The notes under the pieces were generated by a model. The model saw only the letters and a program-made list of their open reading frames with translations, did no database searches and was not told the origin of the DNA. This document shows positions 1 to 6,765 of a stretch of DNA of 7,222 bases, one piece after another. The DNA is taken from positions 1 through 7,222 of the forward strand of contig VXPN01000284.1 in assembly GCA_009839535.1 (NCBI GenBank). The letters are read 5' to 3'. Made by a program: the position numbers and the translations under genes. The number at the start of each line of letters is the position of its first letter. Position 1 is the stretch's first letter. The stretch is from Boseongicola sp. SB0662_bin_57 (GTDB lineage: Bacteria; Pseudomonadota; Alphaproteobacteria; Rhodobacterales; Rhodobacteraceae).

Positions 1-119
1 TTGGCTGGATCAGTCAGTGGAAGGAAATGATCGCCGACCCGCAGATGAAGATCGGTCGTCCGAGACAGCTCTATGTCGGCGCGGACATGCGCGACTACGT
101 GGACGTGGAGAGCCGCTGA
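1..119 (+). CDS. gltA: Citrate synthase, C-terminal fragment (gene begins before the window)
   Basis: Citrate synthase condenses oxaloacetate and acetyl-CoA to citrate, the entry step of the TCA cycle, in the cytoplasm. Only the last 38 codons are present, in the frame starting at position 3, ending with TGA at 117-119. The visible peptide begins GWISQWKEM and continues with KIGRPRQLYVG and RDYVDVESR. The block G-W-I-x-x-W-x-E-M followed by KI-x-RPRQLY-x-G is the characteristic C-terminus of bacterial type II (GltA) citrate synthases, so the identification is firm despite the short length. The gene converges on the PaaG-like gene with only 24 bases between the two stop codons and no T-rich terminator visible between them. 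Start, promoter and catalytic residues lie outside the window. Confidence 0.9.
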   Translation, partial: GWISQWKEMIADPQMKIGRPRQLYVGADMRDYVDVESR

Positions 120-143
120 GCGCCAAACGCGCCGCGTCGTGCA

Positions 144-923
144 TCAACGTCCCTCGTATTCTGCCGGGCGGCCTTCGAGGAACGCCATCACGCCCTCGCG
201 GAAGTCGCGGGTCTTGCCACAACGCCCTTGCAGCCTTGCTTCCAGGATCAATTGCTCCTCAAGCGAGTTTTCGTACGTGGCCCGGATTGCTTCCTTGGCG
301 CGGCGATAGGCTTCGGTCGGCCCCGCCGCCAGCTGCGCCGCCCGTCTCCGCCAATGTGTCTCGAATTCGCGGTCCGGGACCGCTTCCCAGATCATGCCCC
401 AGTCCGCAGCCTGGCGTGCAGGCACGGGCTCGGCAAAAAGCGCCGCCCCCATGGCGCGGGCAAACCCGACCTGGCGCGGCAGCCAATAGGTTCCACCCGC
501 ATCGGGAATGAGACCGATCCGGGCAAACGCCTGCAGGAACACCGCGCGCTCCGACGCAATCACTATGTCGGATGCCAGCGCGAGATTCGCTCCCGCGCCG
601 GCTGCGGCGCCGTTCACCGCCGAGATCGTCGGCACCTTGCAGTCGAAAATCGCGCGCAAGAGAGGCATGTACTCGTCCCTGAGCGTCCGCTCGAGATTGG
701 CGTTCGACAGCGAATGTTGTGCGTCCGTCAAGTCCTGCCCCGAGCAAAAGGCATCTCCCGCCCCGGACAACACGATCACGCGCGCCGCGTCGCACGCCTC
801 CATGATGGCGTCCAGCAACTCTGCGCGCATTTGGCCGTTGAGCGCGTTCTTTACGTCTGGCCGGTCGAGCGTGATTTCCGCACAATCACCAGCGTATGAC
901 AAGCGAATGGTCTGATACTCCAT
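144..923 (-). CDS. Crotonase-family enoyl-CoA hydratase/isomerase, PaaG-like
   Basis: A 259-residue soluble crotonase-superfamily protein, the usual length for the family. The oxyanion-hole segments are visible as FCSGQD (residues 59-64) and NGAAAGAGANLALASD (104-119). PDAGGT at 140-145 carries Asp141, which matches the catalytic Asp of PaaG-type isomerases. The position of the first hydratase glutamate of classical enoyl-CoA hydratases appears to be Phe133 (QAFARIGLIPD), as in PaaG. By family knowledge PaaG isomerises ring-1,2-epoxyphenylacetyl-CoA to an oxepin; no other paa genes are visible, so the true substrate is unknown and a general 2-enoyl-CoA isomerase is equally possible. The ATG at 923 is chosen because GGGAGG lies about 10 bases upstream and the protein then begins at the family's usual point; an in-frame TTG at 989 would add 22 atypical residues. 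It follows ccmH on the same strand after a 98-base gap, so cotranscription is possible. Confidence 0.88.
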   Translation of the reverse strand: MEYQTIRLSYAGDCAEITLDRPDVKNALNGQMRAELLDAIMEACDAARVIVLSGAGDAFCSGQDLTDAQHSLSNANLERTLRDEYMPLLRAIFDCKVPTISAVNGAAAGAGANLALASDIVIASERAVFLQAFARIGLIPDAGGTYWLPRQVGFARAMGAALFAEPVPARQAADWGMIWEAVPDREFETHWRRRAAQLAAGPTEAYRRAKEAIRATYENSLEEQLILEARLQGRCGKTRDFREGVMAFLEGRPAEYEGR

Positions 924-1021
924 GGAAAGGGCGCCTCCCTGGTGGATGCCATCGAAATAGGTGAACGGACACTCCCGCGAAAGGGTCAATTGAAGACGCC
1001 GGCCTCGGCATCCCGCCCTGC

Positions 1022-1468
1022 CTACTCGTCCATCAACTCCGCAAGACGTGCCCGTTCCGCCGCCGTAAGCGCATCAGGACCCGCCGAACGCCGACGACGC
1101 ACCAAGAGGATCCCGGCAGCGCCAAGCCCCGCCAGCAACAGGGTCGGGGCCGCAGCCCAAAGCACGAGATTGATCCCGTCCCGCCGCGGGTTCAGGAGCA
1201 CATACTCGCCGTAGCGCTCGACGACGAAGGCGACAACCTCGTCGTCACTGTCCCCGTCAACCAGTCGCTCCCGGACAAGAAGGCGCAGGTCGCGGGCAAG
1301 TTCGGCATCGGATTCATCAATTGATTCGTTCCGGCAGATCAGGCAGCGGAGTCCCTTCGAAATGTCTCGTGCGCGAGACTCCAGGGCCGGATCATCCAGA
1401 ATCTCGCCAGGCTCGACGGCCAAGGCAGTCCCGGCCAGCAGGATCAGAAGAAGCGCTCGCAAGATCAT
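1022..1468 (-). CDS. ccmH: Cytochrome c maturation protein CcmH (CycL-type)
   Basis: CcmH is a membrane-anchored periplasmic thiol protein of System I cytochrome c maturation. It handles the reduced CXXCH motif of apocytochrome c and works with CcmF in haem ligation. The 148-residue product has an N-terminal signal/anchor (residues 1-17, hydrophobic, ending ALA), then the signature LRCLIC with Cys42 and Cys45, the acidic helix after NESIDES, the conserved NPRRDG (93-98), and one membrane helix at about 100-123 followed by an RRRR stop-transfer sequence. This is the short CcmH form, without a fused CcmI TPR domain. Its ATG overlaps the ccmF TGA as ATGA (1465-1468), implying translational coupling. 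No ccmG/dsbE sits between ccmF and ccmH, which matches the alphaproteobacterial order. Confidence 0.95.
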   Translation of the reverse strand: MILRALLLILLAGTALAVEPGEILDDPALESRARDISKGLRCLICRNESIDESDAELARDLRLLVRERLVDGDSDDEVVAFVVERYGEYVLLNPRRDGINLVLWAAAPTLLLAGLGAAGILLVRRRRSAGPDALTAAERARLAELMDE

Positions 1469-3432
1469 TCCGCAGCCACGCGTATTCCGCGCCGCCGTGC
1501 GCCAGCCGCCACCCGGAACCGCCGGTCACTCAGCGACAGCGCGCCGCCAAGCGCCATGATGACCGCCCCTGACCAAATCCAGTTCGCGAACGGCTTTATG
1601 TAGGTCCGTACTGCCCAGCCGCCGCCATCCTGCAGTTCCCCGATCACCAGGTAGACGTCCCGGAAAACGCCGTTGTCGATGGCGGCCTCCGTGGTTGGAA
1701 TCCCGGCAACGGGATAGATTCGCCTTTCCGGACGGAGCACCGCCACAGCACTCCCGTTTCGGGCCACCTGGAATTCCGCCTGTGTCGAGAGGTAATTTGG
1801 CCCCTGAACCTGTTTCACGCCGGTCAGCGTGAGCTCGTAGCGACCGACCGAAAAGGTCTCCCCCTCCTCTGCTATGCGTATGTCCTCAACCTCCCAGGCG
1901 AGCAAAAGCGAGATTCCAACAATCGTGATTCCAAGACCCGCGTGCGCAACGACTCGGCCCCAGTCCGAGCGCGGCAATCTGGTGGCGCGACGCAGCCGCC
2001 CGGAGCGGTCCCGTCCCGTTCTCGCCCAGAGATCCGAAACTGCACCGAGGATGACCCAGCTCCCAAGAAATGCCCCGACCGGACCCAACATGGTTCGCCC
2101 CGTTCCGATCATCCAAATGAATGCCGCGATTCCGAAAGCTCCCACCGCCGCAAGCCATACGGCCCGGACGATCCGCCCAAGCCTCGCTCGCTTCCAGGGC
2201 ATTACGGCTCCAATGGGAAGGATCAAGGCGAGCGCCATGAAGAATGGCGTGAACGACGCATCGAAGAAGGGCGGCCCAACCGATACCTTTCGCGAAAACG
2301 CCAGTTCGGCTACGAGAGGCCAGACCGTGCCAATGAACACCACGAGCGCTGCAACCGCCAGCAAGACATTGTTCAGCACCAGAGCGCTTTCCCGGCTGGC
2401 CGTCCCGAAGACGCCGACGCCTTGGATTGCATTGGCGCGCGCCGCATAAAGCAGCAGCGCACCGCCCATGAAAACGCCGGTTATTGCCAGCAGGTAGACA
2501 CCGCGCTCGGGATCATTCGCGAATGCGTGCACGCTTGTCAGAACGCCTGAGCGCACGATGAACGCGCCAATCAGCGAAAATCCGAAGGCGAGAATCGCGA
2601 GAAGCACCGTCCAGCTCTTCAACGCCTCGCGTTTCTCGACGACGATGGCGGAATGCAGGAGCGCCACTGAGACCAGCCAAGGCATGAACGAGGCGTTCTC
2701 GACCGGATCCCAGAACCAGAAGCCGCCCCAGCCGAGCTCGTAATAGGCCCACCAGGAACCAAGAGCGATGCCGACGGTCAGCATGAGCCAGGCCAGCAAA
2801 GTCCACGGCCTGACCCACCTCGCCCATGCCGCATCCACGCGACCCTCAATGAGGGCCGCTACAGCAAAGGAGAACGATGTCGAAAGGCCGACGTAGCCCA
2901 GGTAGAGAAAGGGCGGGTGAAACGCGAGACCCGGATCCTGCAGCAGCGGATTCAGGTCGCGCCCGTTCAGGGGGGGCACGTCGAGACGGATGAACGGGTT
3001 CGACGTGAAGATCAGGAAACTCAGGAAGGCAACGCCGATGGAAGCCTGGACCCCCAGCACACGCGCCCTGAGCCCATCAGGCAGATTGCCGCCAAACAGG
3101 GCGACAAGGGCTCCGAAGAATGCGAGAATGAGGCACCAAAGCAACATGGAGCCTTCGTGGTTCCCCCAAACGCCGGAGACCTTGTAGATCATCGGTTTCA
3201 GCGTGTGCGAATTCGTTGCCACCAACCGAACGGAGAAGTCCGACGTGACAAATGCATGGGTCAAGGCGGCAAACGCAGCCACAAGAAGGCCCGCTTGCAG
3301 CAGTGCGGCCGGTTCGGCCACGGCCATCCATGCGCTCCAGCGCCTGTGGGCTCCGACAAGGGGCAGCACCATTTGCAGGCAGGCAACGGCAAGTGCCAGT
3401 ATCAACGCAAAGTGTCCGATCTCGATGACCAT
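1465..3432 (-). CDS. ccmF: Haem lyase subunit CcmF (cytochrome c maturation)
   Basis: CcmF is the large inner-membrane haem lyase of System I. It takes haem from holo-CcmE and, with CcmH, attaches it to apocytochrome c on the periplasmic side. The 655-residue protein is full length and polytopic. The tryptophan-rich WWD motif is at 235-242 (WGGFWFWD), followed by PVENASFMPW. Candidate haem-ligating histidines are visible at the expected places: His172 (FHPP) and His260 (LLHS) as the periplasmic pair, His302 (TSVHAF) and His497 (VVAHAG) as the membrane pair. The N-terminus MVIEIGHFALILAL matches the usual CcmF start, supporting ATG at 3432, although only a weak AGG lies about 8 bases upstream. 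Translation may instead be coupled to the small ORF ending 9 bases upstream. ccmH overlaps its 3' end. The usual upstream partner ccmE is absent here. Confidence 0.97.
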   Translation of the reverse strand: MVIEIGHFALILALAVACLQMVLPLVGAHRRWSAWMAVAEPAALLQAGLLVAAFAALTHAFVTSDFSVRLVATNSHTLKPMIYKVSGVWGNHEGSMLLWCLILAFFGALVALFGGNLPDGLRARVLGVQASIGVAFLSFLIFTSNPFIRLDVPPLNGRDLNPLLQDPGLAFHPPFLYLGYVGLSTSFSFAVAALIEGRVDAAWARWVRPWTLLAWLMLTVGIALGSWWAYYELGWGGFWFWDPVENASFMPWLVSVALLHSAIVVEKREALKSWTVLLAILAFGFSLIGAFIVRSGVLTSVHAFANDPERGVYLLAITGVFMGGALLLYAARANAIQGVGVFGTASRESALVLNNVLLAVAALVVFIGTVWPLVAELAFSRKVSVGPPFFDASFTPFFMALALILPIGAVMPWKRARLGRIVRAVWLAAVGAFGIAAFIWMIGTGRTMLGPVGAFLGSWVILGAVSDLWARTGRDRSGRLRRATRLPRSDWGRVVAHAGLGITIVGISLLLAWEVEDIRIAEEGETFSVGRYELTLTGVKQVQGPNYLSTQAEFQVARNGSAVAVLRPERRIYPVAGIPTTEAAIDNGVFRDVYLVIGELQDGGGWAVRTYIKPFANWIWSGAVIMALGGALSLSDRRFRVAAGARRRGIRVAAE

Positions 3433-3441
3433 GGCCAGAAC

Positions 3442-3522
3442 CTAGTGCGCCCGGGGCAGGTCGCCAAGAGCGCGCCGAAGAACGCCCCTCAATGCTGCCT
3501 GATCCCGGGCAACTGTCATCAC
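3442..3522 (-). CDS. Possible small ORF (26 codons) directly upstream of ccmF
   Basis: A short reading frame starting GTG at 3522 (or ATG at 3519) and ending TAG at 3444-3442, just 9 bases before the ccmF ATG. It is preceded by ACAGGAG, a good Shine-Dalgarno sequence about 8 bases before the GTG, which is stronger than anything in front of ccmF itself. The product reads MTVARDQAALRGVLRRALGD with a short basic tail; it has no membrane helix and no similarity to CcmD or CcmE that I can recognise. It could be a leader peptide feeding ribosomes to ccmF, the tail of a decayed upstream gene (the frame stays open about 16 codons further upstream before a TAG), or chance. I do not recognise it. Confidence 0.25.
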   Translation of the reverse strand: MMTVARDQAALRGVLRRALGDLPRAH

Positions 3523-3942
3523 GTCGCCTTCTCCTGTCACTTCCTCCGCCTCGCGCAAGGTCCTGGTGGTCTACGTAGCTGTTCCCAAGGCAGTTCGTCC
3601 GGGCATGGTTCGGCTTGCCAGCCCAAGCCGATGCTTGAACGCCAGGGAAGTCGCTTTCTGTTCGGCGGCAGCATGACCCTGGGCGGACCTGCAATGCACG
3701 CGGTTGCGAGACCTGCTCCAAAGTTGTGTCCGCCAACTGGCTGCCAACGGGCCTCGGACACGAAACTGCACGGCCGATGGCGGGCCGAATTGCCGGTCCT
3801 GCTTTCGTGAACGCCGTGCCTATGCGGGCATGCCGCGTCGCGGACCGGCTGGCATCAATGCATCGTTGAGGGTGGCGTTGACAAGACCGTTGAGCAGCGT
3901 CGGGAGATTGCCCAAGGATCAGTCGTTGGCGACCGGTTCGCT

Positions 3943-4009
3943 CGTGGTCTTGGCCCAGGCACGAAGACCAACGGCTTGGCTCCCGGTGCTGCCTGAGCCG
4001 ATTTCAGGC
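3943..4009 (-). terminator. Two hairpins downstream of nhaA (possible transcript end, no U-tract)
   Basis: The first hairpin, 32 bases after the nhaA stop, is a perfect 6-bp stem (3991-3996 with 4004-4009) closing a 7-base loop. The second is a 9-bp stem with one bulged base (3943-3951 with 3964-3973). A competing pairing exists between CGTTGG at 3924-3929 and CCAACG at 3968-3973. Neither hairpin is followed by a run of T on the minus strand, so this is not a classical intrinsic terminator. It could protect the nhaA mRNA 3' end, act with Rho, or be chance in GC-rich DNA. Confidence 0.25.
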
Positions 4010-4040
4010 GTTGGCCAGACCACGTTCCGGGCGCAGCGCT

Positions 4041-5252
4041 TCAAGGCCCGGCACGCCCATTGGCAGCACCGAGGGCTTTCAGCATCTGACGCAGGGCGTA
4101 CTTGAGCACGGCAAAGCCGAACAGGGCCGAGAGGCCGGAACCAAGCAGGACTCCCAGCCGGACCTGGTCCAGCTGTCCGGCGGTGTCAAATGCCAGGGTT
4201 CCGATAAAGAGGCTCATGGTGAAGCCAACGCCCGTGAGACAGGCGATGCCGTAGACCTGCAGCCAGTCCACGCCATCTGGGAGCCGACAGAGGCCAGCCT
4301 TGACCCCTAGCCAGGAGAACGTCAGAACACCGGCCTGCTTGCCTATGAACAGGCCTAGCGCGATGCCGAGCGGCAAGGGCGCTGCCAGTGCGCTCAGCGA
4401 GATGCCTTCGAGAGAAACGCCTGCATTGGCGAAGGCAAACAGCGGAAGCACGAGAAACGCCACCCAAGGGTGCAGGTCGTGTTCCGTTACCTTGAGCGGC
4501 GAGGTGCCGTCCCTCGCCCGGATGGGGACCATCAAGGCGACCAATACGCCCGCAAGGGTCGCGTGGACACCCGACTTGAGCACCGCTGCCCACATCACGA
4601 TCCCGACAAGCACGTAGGGCGTGATCCACACGACGCCGGCACGGTTCAGCACGAGCAGCACGAGCCATCCGACCGCCGCGATCGAAAGCGCGGCGAGCGA
4701 CACGCCGTCGGTATAGAAGACCGCGATGATGACGATTGCGGCAAGATCGTCGATAATTGCCACGGCAAGCAGGAAGATCTTGAGCGTCACCGGCACGCCA
4801 CGCCCCATCAGCGCCAGAATGCCAAGCGCAAAGGCGATGTCCGTGGCCGCCGGAATCGCCCAGCCACGAATTGTATCGGGCGAGTTGAGGTTGATGCCCA
4901 CAAACACCAGCGCGGGGACCACGATACCTCCGCAGGCCGCGATGAGCGGCAGCGCCGCACGGTCCATGCTCGAGAGATGGCCCTCCAGGATCTCGCGCTT
5001 GATCTCAAGGCCGACCAGAAAGAAGAAGACGGCCATCAATCCGTCATTCACCCACAAGAACAGGGGCTTGGCGATGGAGAACGTTCCGAGCTGCACCTTG
5101 ATCGGAAGATCAAGGAAGGACGCGTAGGCCGGCGCAAGGACAGAGTTGCTGATCACCAGCGCGGCAATGGCGGCGAGCATCAACAGCACGCCCGGCATCG
5201 CTTCGCTCGCGAAGAGCTGAATGACAGGAGACTTGCGGCTATCGTATTTCAT
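4041..5252 (-). CDS. nhaA: Na+/H+ antiporter NhaA
   Basis: NhaA is an inner-membrane electrogenic antiporter that exports one Na+ (or Li+) for two incoming H+, giving pH and sodium homeostasis. The 403-residue protein is full length (E. coli NhaA is 388). The paired ion-binding aspartates are Asp168-Asp169 in AVAIIDDLAAIV. The unwound-helix region PAATDIAFALG carries Asp138 (E. coli D133), and the functional lysine is Lys305 in FIGKQAG (E. coli K300). GLEIKREILEG at 81-91 corresponds to the cytoplasmic pH-sensor region (Glu83 and Arg86 at E. coli E78 and R81). All key residues are intact. The ATG at 5252 has GAGGA about 7 bases upstream. It lies on the same strand as, and 227 bases after, a voltage-gated sodium channel gene. 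That gap contains two palindromes that could be operators, so nhaA may have its own promoter. Confidence 0.97.
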   Translation of the reverse strand: MKYDSRKSPVIQLFASEAMPGVLLMLAAIAALVISNSVLAPAYASFLDLPIKVQLGTFSIAKPLFLWVNDGLMAVFFFLVGLEIKREILEGHLSSMDRAALPLIAACGGIVVPALVFVGINLNSPDTIRGWAIPAATDIAFALGILALMGRGVPVTLKIFLLAVAIIDDLAAIVIIAVFYTDGVSLAALSIAAVGWLVLLVLNRAGVVWITPYVLVGIVMWAAVLKSGVHATLAGVLVALMVPIRARDGTSPLKVTEHDLHPWVAFLVLPLFAFANAGVSLEGISLSALAAPLPLGIALGLFIGKQAGVLTFSWLGVKAGLCRLPDGVDWLQVYGIACLTGVGFTMSLFIGTLAFDTAGQLDQVRLGVLLGSGLSALFGFAVLKYALRQMLKALGAANGRAGP

Positions 5253-5358
5253 GGGGCGGTCCTCGCCAGATTCGGATCAGGATGCAAGTCGCTTGCGGGC
5301 AGGAATCACGGACGGTGACCGAAGCCATGCCACCACCCTCGATGCCCGGGCGCGACTT

Positions 5359-5400
5359 CCATGCGCATGGCTTCATGACCCTGCTGAACGGTGCATGCAC
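5359..5400. promoter_or_regulatory. Pair of perfect palindromes upstream of nhaA, operator-like
   Basis: Within the 227-base gap between the sodium channel stop and the nhaA start are two perfect palindromes: a 12-bp CCATGCGCATGG at 5359-5370 and a 10-bp GTGCATGCAC at 5391-5400. Their centres are 31 bp apart, about three helical turns, which would place two dimeric binding sites on the same DNA face. They lie about 107-148 bases upstream of the nhaA ATG. I cannot assign a regulator, and no clear -35/-10 pair is visible next to them. A weak 5-bp hairpin at 5436-5449 lies nearer the channel stop. The two sites are similar but not identical. Confidence 0.3.
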
Positions 5401-5479
5401 AATGGTTCGGGCGCGCGACACCGCTCTTCACGGCGGGCAGTTCTCTGCCACCATGCGAATTGCGCAACGGCCGAGGGCG

Positions 5480-6265
5480 TCATTCCCGCCTGCCCAGGTC
5501 AGCCAGCCGCGTTTCTATGGCGGCGAGTCGCTGAAGAACCTCGTCGCGATAGACGTCGGTTGCTCCAGACTGCTCTTCGTAATGCGACTGTTGCATCGCA
5601 TTGACTATGAGCCCGACCACAAGGTTCATGACCGCGAACGTGGTGACTATTATGAATGGTACGAAGAAGGCCCAAGCATAGGGATAGTCTGCCATGACGA
5701 CCCGGACAATGCCCATGGACCAGCTTTCAAGCGTCATGATTTGAAAAAGGGAATATGCTGATCGGCCGAGCGTGCCGAACCACTCAGGGAAGTCGTCGCC
5801 GAAGAGTTTCGTGGTGATGACGGAGCCGACATAGAAGATAAGGCCCGTCAGGCCGAGGACCGACGCCATGCCAGGCAAGGCGCCGATCAGTCCCTCCATG
5901 ACCCGGCGAAGGCTTGGGACCGTGGACACGAGCCGCAACGCCCGCAGGATCCGGAGCGCACGCAGGACCGACAGCGTGTTCGCCCCCGGCGTGAGCGACG
6001 CGGCAACAATGATGAAATCCGCCATGTTCCATCCGTCACCGAAGAACCGGCCGCGGTAGGCGTAGAGCTTCGCCAGGATCTCGGCCACAAAGATGCCAAG
6101 GCAGATCCGGTCCAGCAACGTGACGAGCAGGCCCGCGCGCGTCATGATCAGTTCGGACGTCTCCATGCCGAGAAGGACTGCATTGAAGATGATCACGCCG
6201 ATTATCGCGCGCTGAACGGCCGGCCGTTCGAGCCAGGCTGCCAGCCGCCCACGTACACCTGACAT
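5480..6265 (-). CDS. Bacterial voltage-gated sodium channel (NaChBac/NavAb family)
   Basis: A six-helix voltage-gated cation channel subunit that should assemble as a homotetramer in the inner membrane and admit Na+ on depolarisation. It has 261 residues from ATG at 6265, close to the family norm. The S3 motif WNMADF (79-84) has Asp83. S4 has four arginines three residues apart (102, 105, 108, 111) in LRALRILRALRLV. The pore entrance reads FPEWFGTLG, and the selectivity filter TLESWSM (178-184, Glu180) is the NavAb Na+ filter. S6 (NLVVGLIVNAM) has a glycine at about 218, the NaChBac-type hinge position. The last ~22 residues (EVLQRLAAIETRLADLG) look like the cytoplasmic coiled coil that holds the tetramer together. 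ATG at 6265 is preferred because AAGGGAG lies 9 bases before it; an in-frame TTG at 6271 would sit too close to that site. It precedes nhaA on the same strand. Confidence 0.95.
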   Translation of the reverse strand: MSGVRGRLAAWLERPAVQRAIIGVIIFNAVLLGMETSELIMTRAGLLVTLLDRICLGIFVAEILAKLYAYRGRFFGDGWNMADFIIVAASLTPGANTLSVLRALRILRALRLVSTVPSLRRVMEGLIGALPGMASVLGLTGLIFYVGSVITTKLFGDDFPEWFGTLGRSAYSLFQIMTLESWSMGIVRVVMADYPYAWAFFVPFIIVTTFAVMNLVVGLIVNAMQQSHYEEQSGATDVYRDEVLQRLAAIETRLADLGRRE

Positions 6266-6765
6266 TTTCAACCACTCCCTTGCCTGCGCTGCCTGTTGCG
6301 TATCTCGTGACGACGCGGTCCAGGATCAAGCCCGTGAATCGAGAAATCGCCGGAAAGGCGCGTGCGCAGGGCGGTTCACGATGGCGGGCATGCGTCCCGA
6401 CCGCGATCTCGGCACGGCCTTGCGAATCCGTGAAACTGACAGTCCTGACCGGAGGCGCTGGATGATGTCGGCAGGCAGGCCAGCAAATTTCCCAAAGCTC
6501 AATCTGCAGTCTGCTTGTTCGATCCGTTTCAACGGGATCGCGGAACCGGGTTGCGACGGGCGCTGCAATCGCACATGGGTCTTCTCCTTGACGCCCGCAC
6601 GGCCCGGATCAAGATGCTCGGAACCAAAATTTCGACGCCCCGCAGGTCCTGACGACTCCATGCCGCATTGGCCGGATGGTCTGCTGACACGTTGGTTTGT
6701 GGTGGTTTCCTGCTGTTGCGAGATCGGCTATCATGTGACAAGAATTAGGACCAAGTGAGGTTGTC
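6266..6765. other. 500-base divergent region without a recognisable gene
   Basis: This separates the minus-strand channel gene from the plus-strand antitoxin remnant, so it should carry both their promoters. Minus-strand (about 6326-6661) and plus-strand (about 6381-6758) frames stay open, but their products are arginine- and proline-rich with no family motif, and they overlap each other, so I treat them as chance frames. The channel's ribosome site, AAGGGAG, is at the left edge. The final ~70 bases before 6766 are visibly more AT-rich than the surroundings, as expected of a promoter, with a GAGG five bases before the antitoxin ATG. I could not settle on a -35/-10 pair. Confidence 0.55.

Larger units (their letters stand above)
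3433..4040. other. 608-base stretch without a recognisable gene between nhaA and ccmF
   Basis: The open frames on both strands give low-complexity, arginine- and proline-rich translations with no family signature. I searched in particular for the CcmE hallmarks (a haem-binding H-x-x-x-Y near the C-terminus and a V-x-Y-x-G-x-x-P-D block) and saw none in the minus-strand frames. The stretch contains the small ORF before ccmF (3442-3522) and hairpins at 3991-4009 and 3943-3973 just past the nhaA stop. Any promoter for the ccmF-ccmH transcript would have to lie here, but no convincing -35/-10 pair stands out. Confidence 0.6.

Noticed and set aside
228..899. Plus-strand open frame (223 codons)
   Set aside because: Antisense shadow of the PaaG-like gene in GC-rich DNA; no motif.
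923..989. N-terminal extension of the PaaG-like gene from TTG at 989
   Set aside because: The 22 extra residues are atypical for the family, and the internal ATG at 923 has a GGGAGG site at good spacing.
3077..3736. Minus-strand frame spanning the region upstream of ccmF, considered as a ccmE remnant
   Set aside because: Half of it overlaps ccmF in another frame, and no CcmE motif could be found in any minus-strand frame of the upstream region.
2917..3810. Long plus-strand open frame (297 codons)
   Set aside because: It runs antisense over the 5' part of ccmF, whose frame is unambiguous, and its translation is low-complexity with many Gln, Arg and His residues and no domain.
4470..5318. Long plus-strand open frame (282 codons)
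   Set aside because: It is antisense to nhaA; the product is an Arg/His/Asp-rich shadow with no family features.
5282..5761. Plus-strand frame of 159 codons covering the nhaA-channel gap
   Set aside because: Most of it is antisense to the end of the channel gene; the part in the gap contains no recognisable sequence and has no ribosome site.
6326..6661. Minus-strand frame of 111 codons upstream of the channel
   Set aside because: Arginine- and proline-rich, no motif, overlapped by an equally open plus-strand frame; probably chance.
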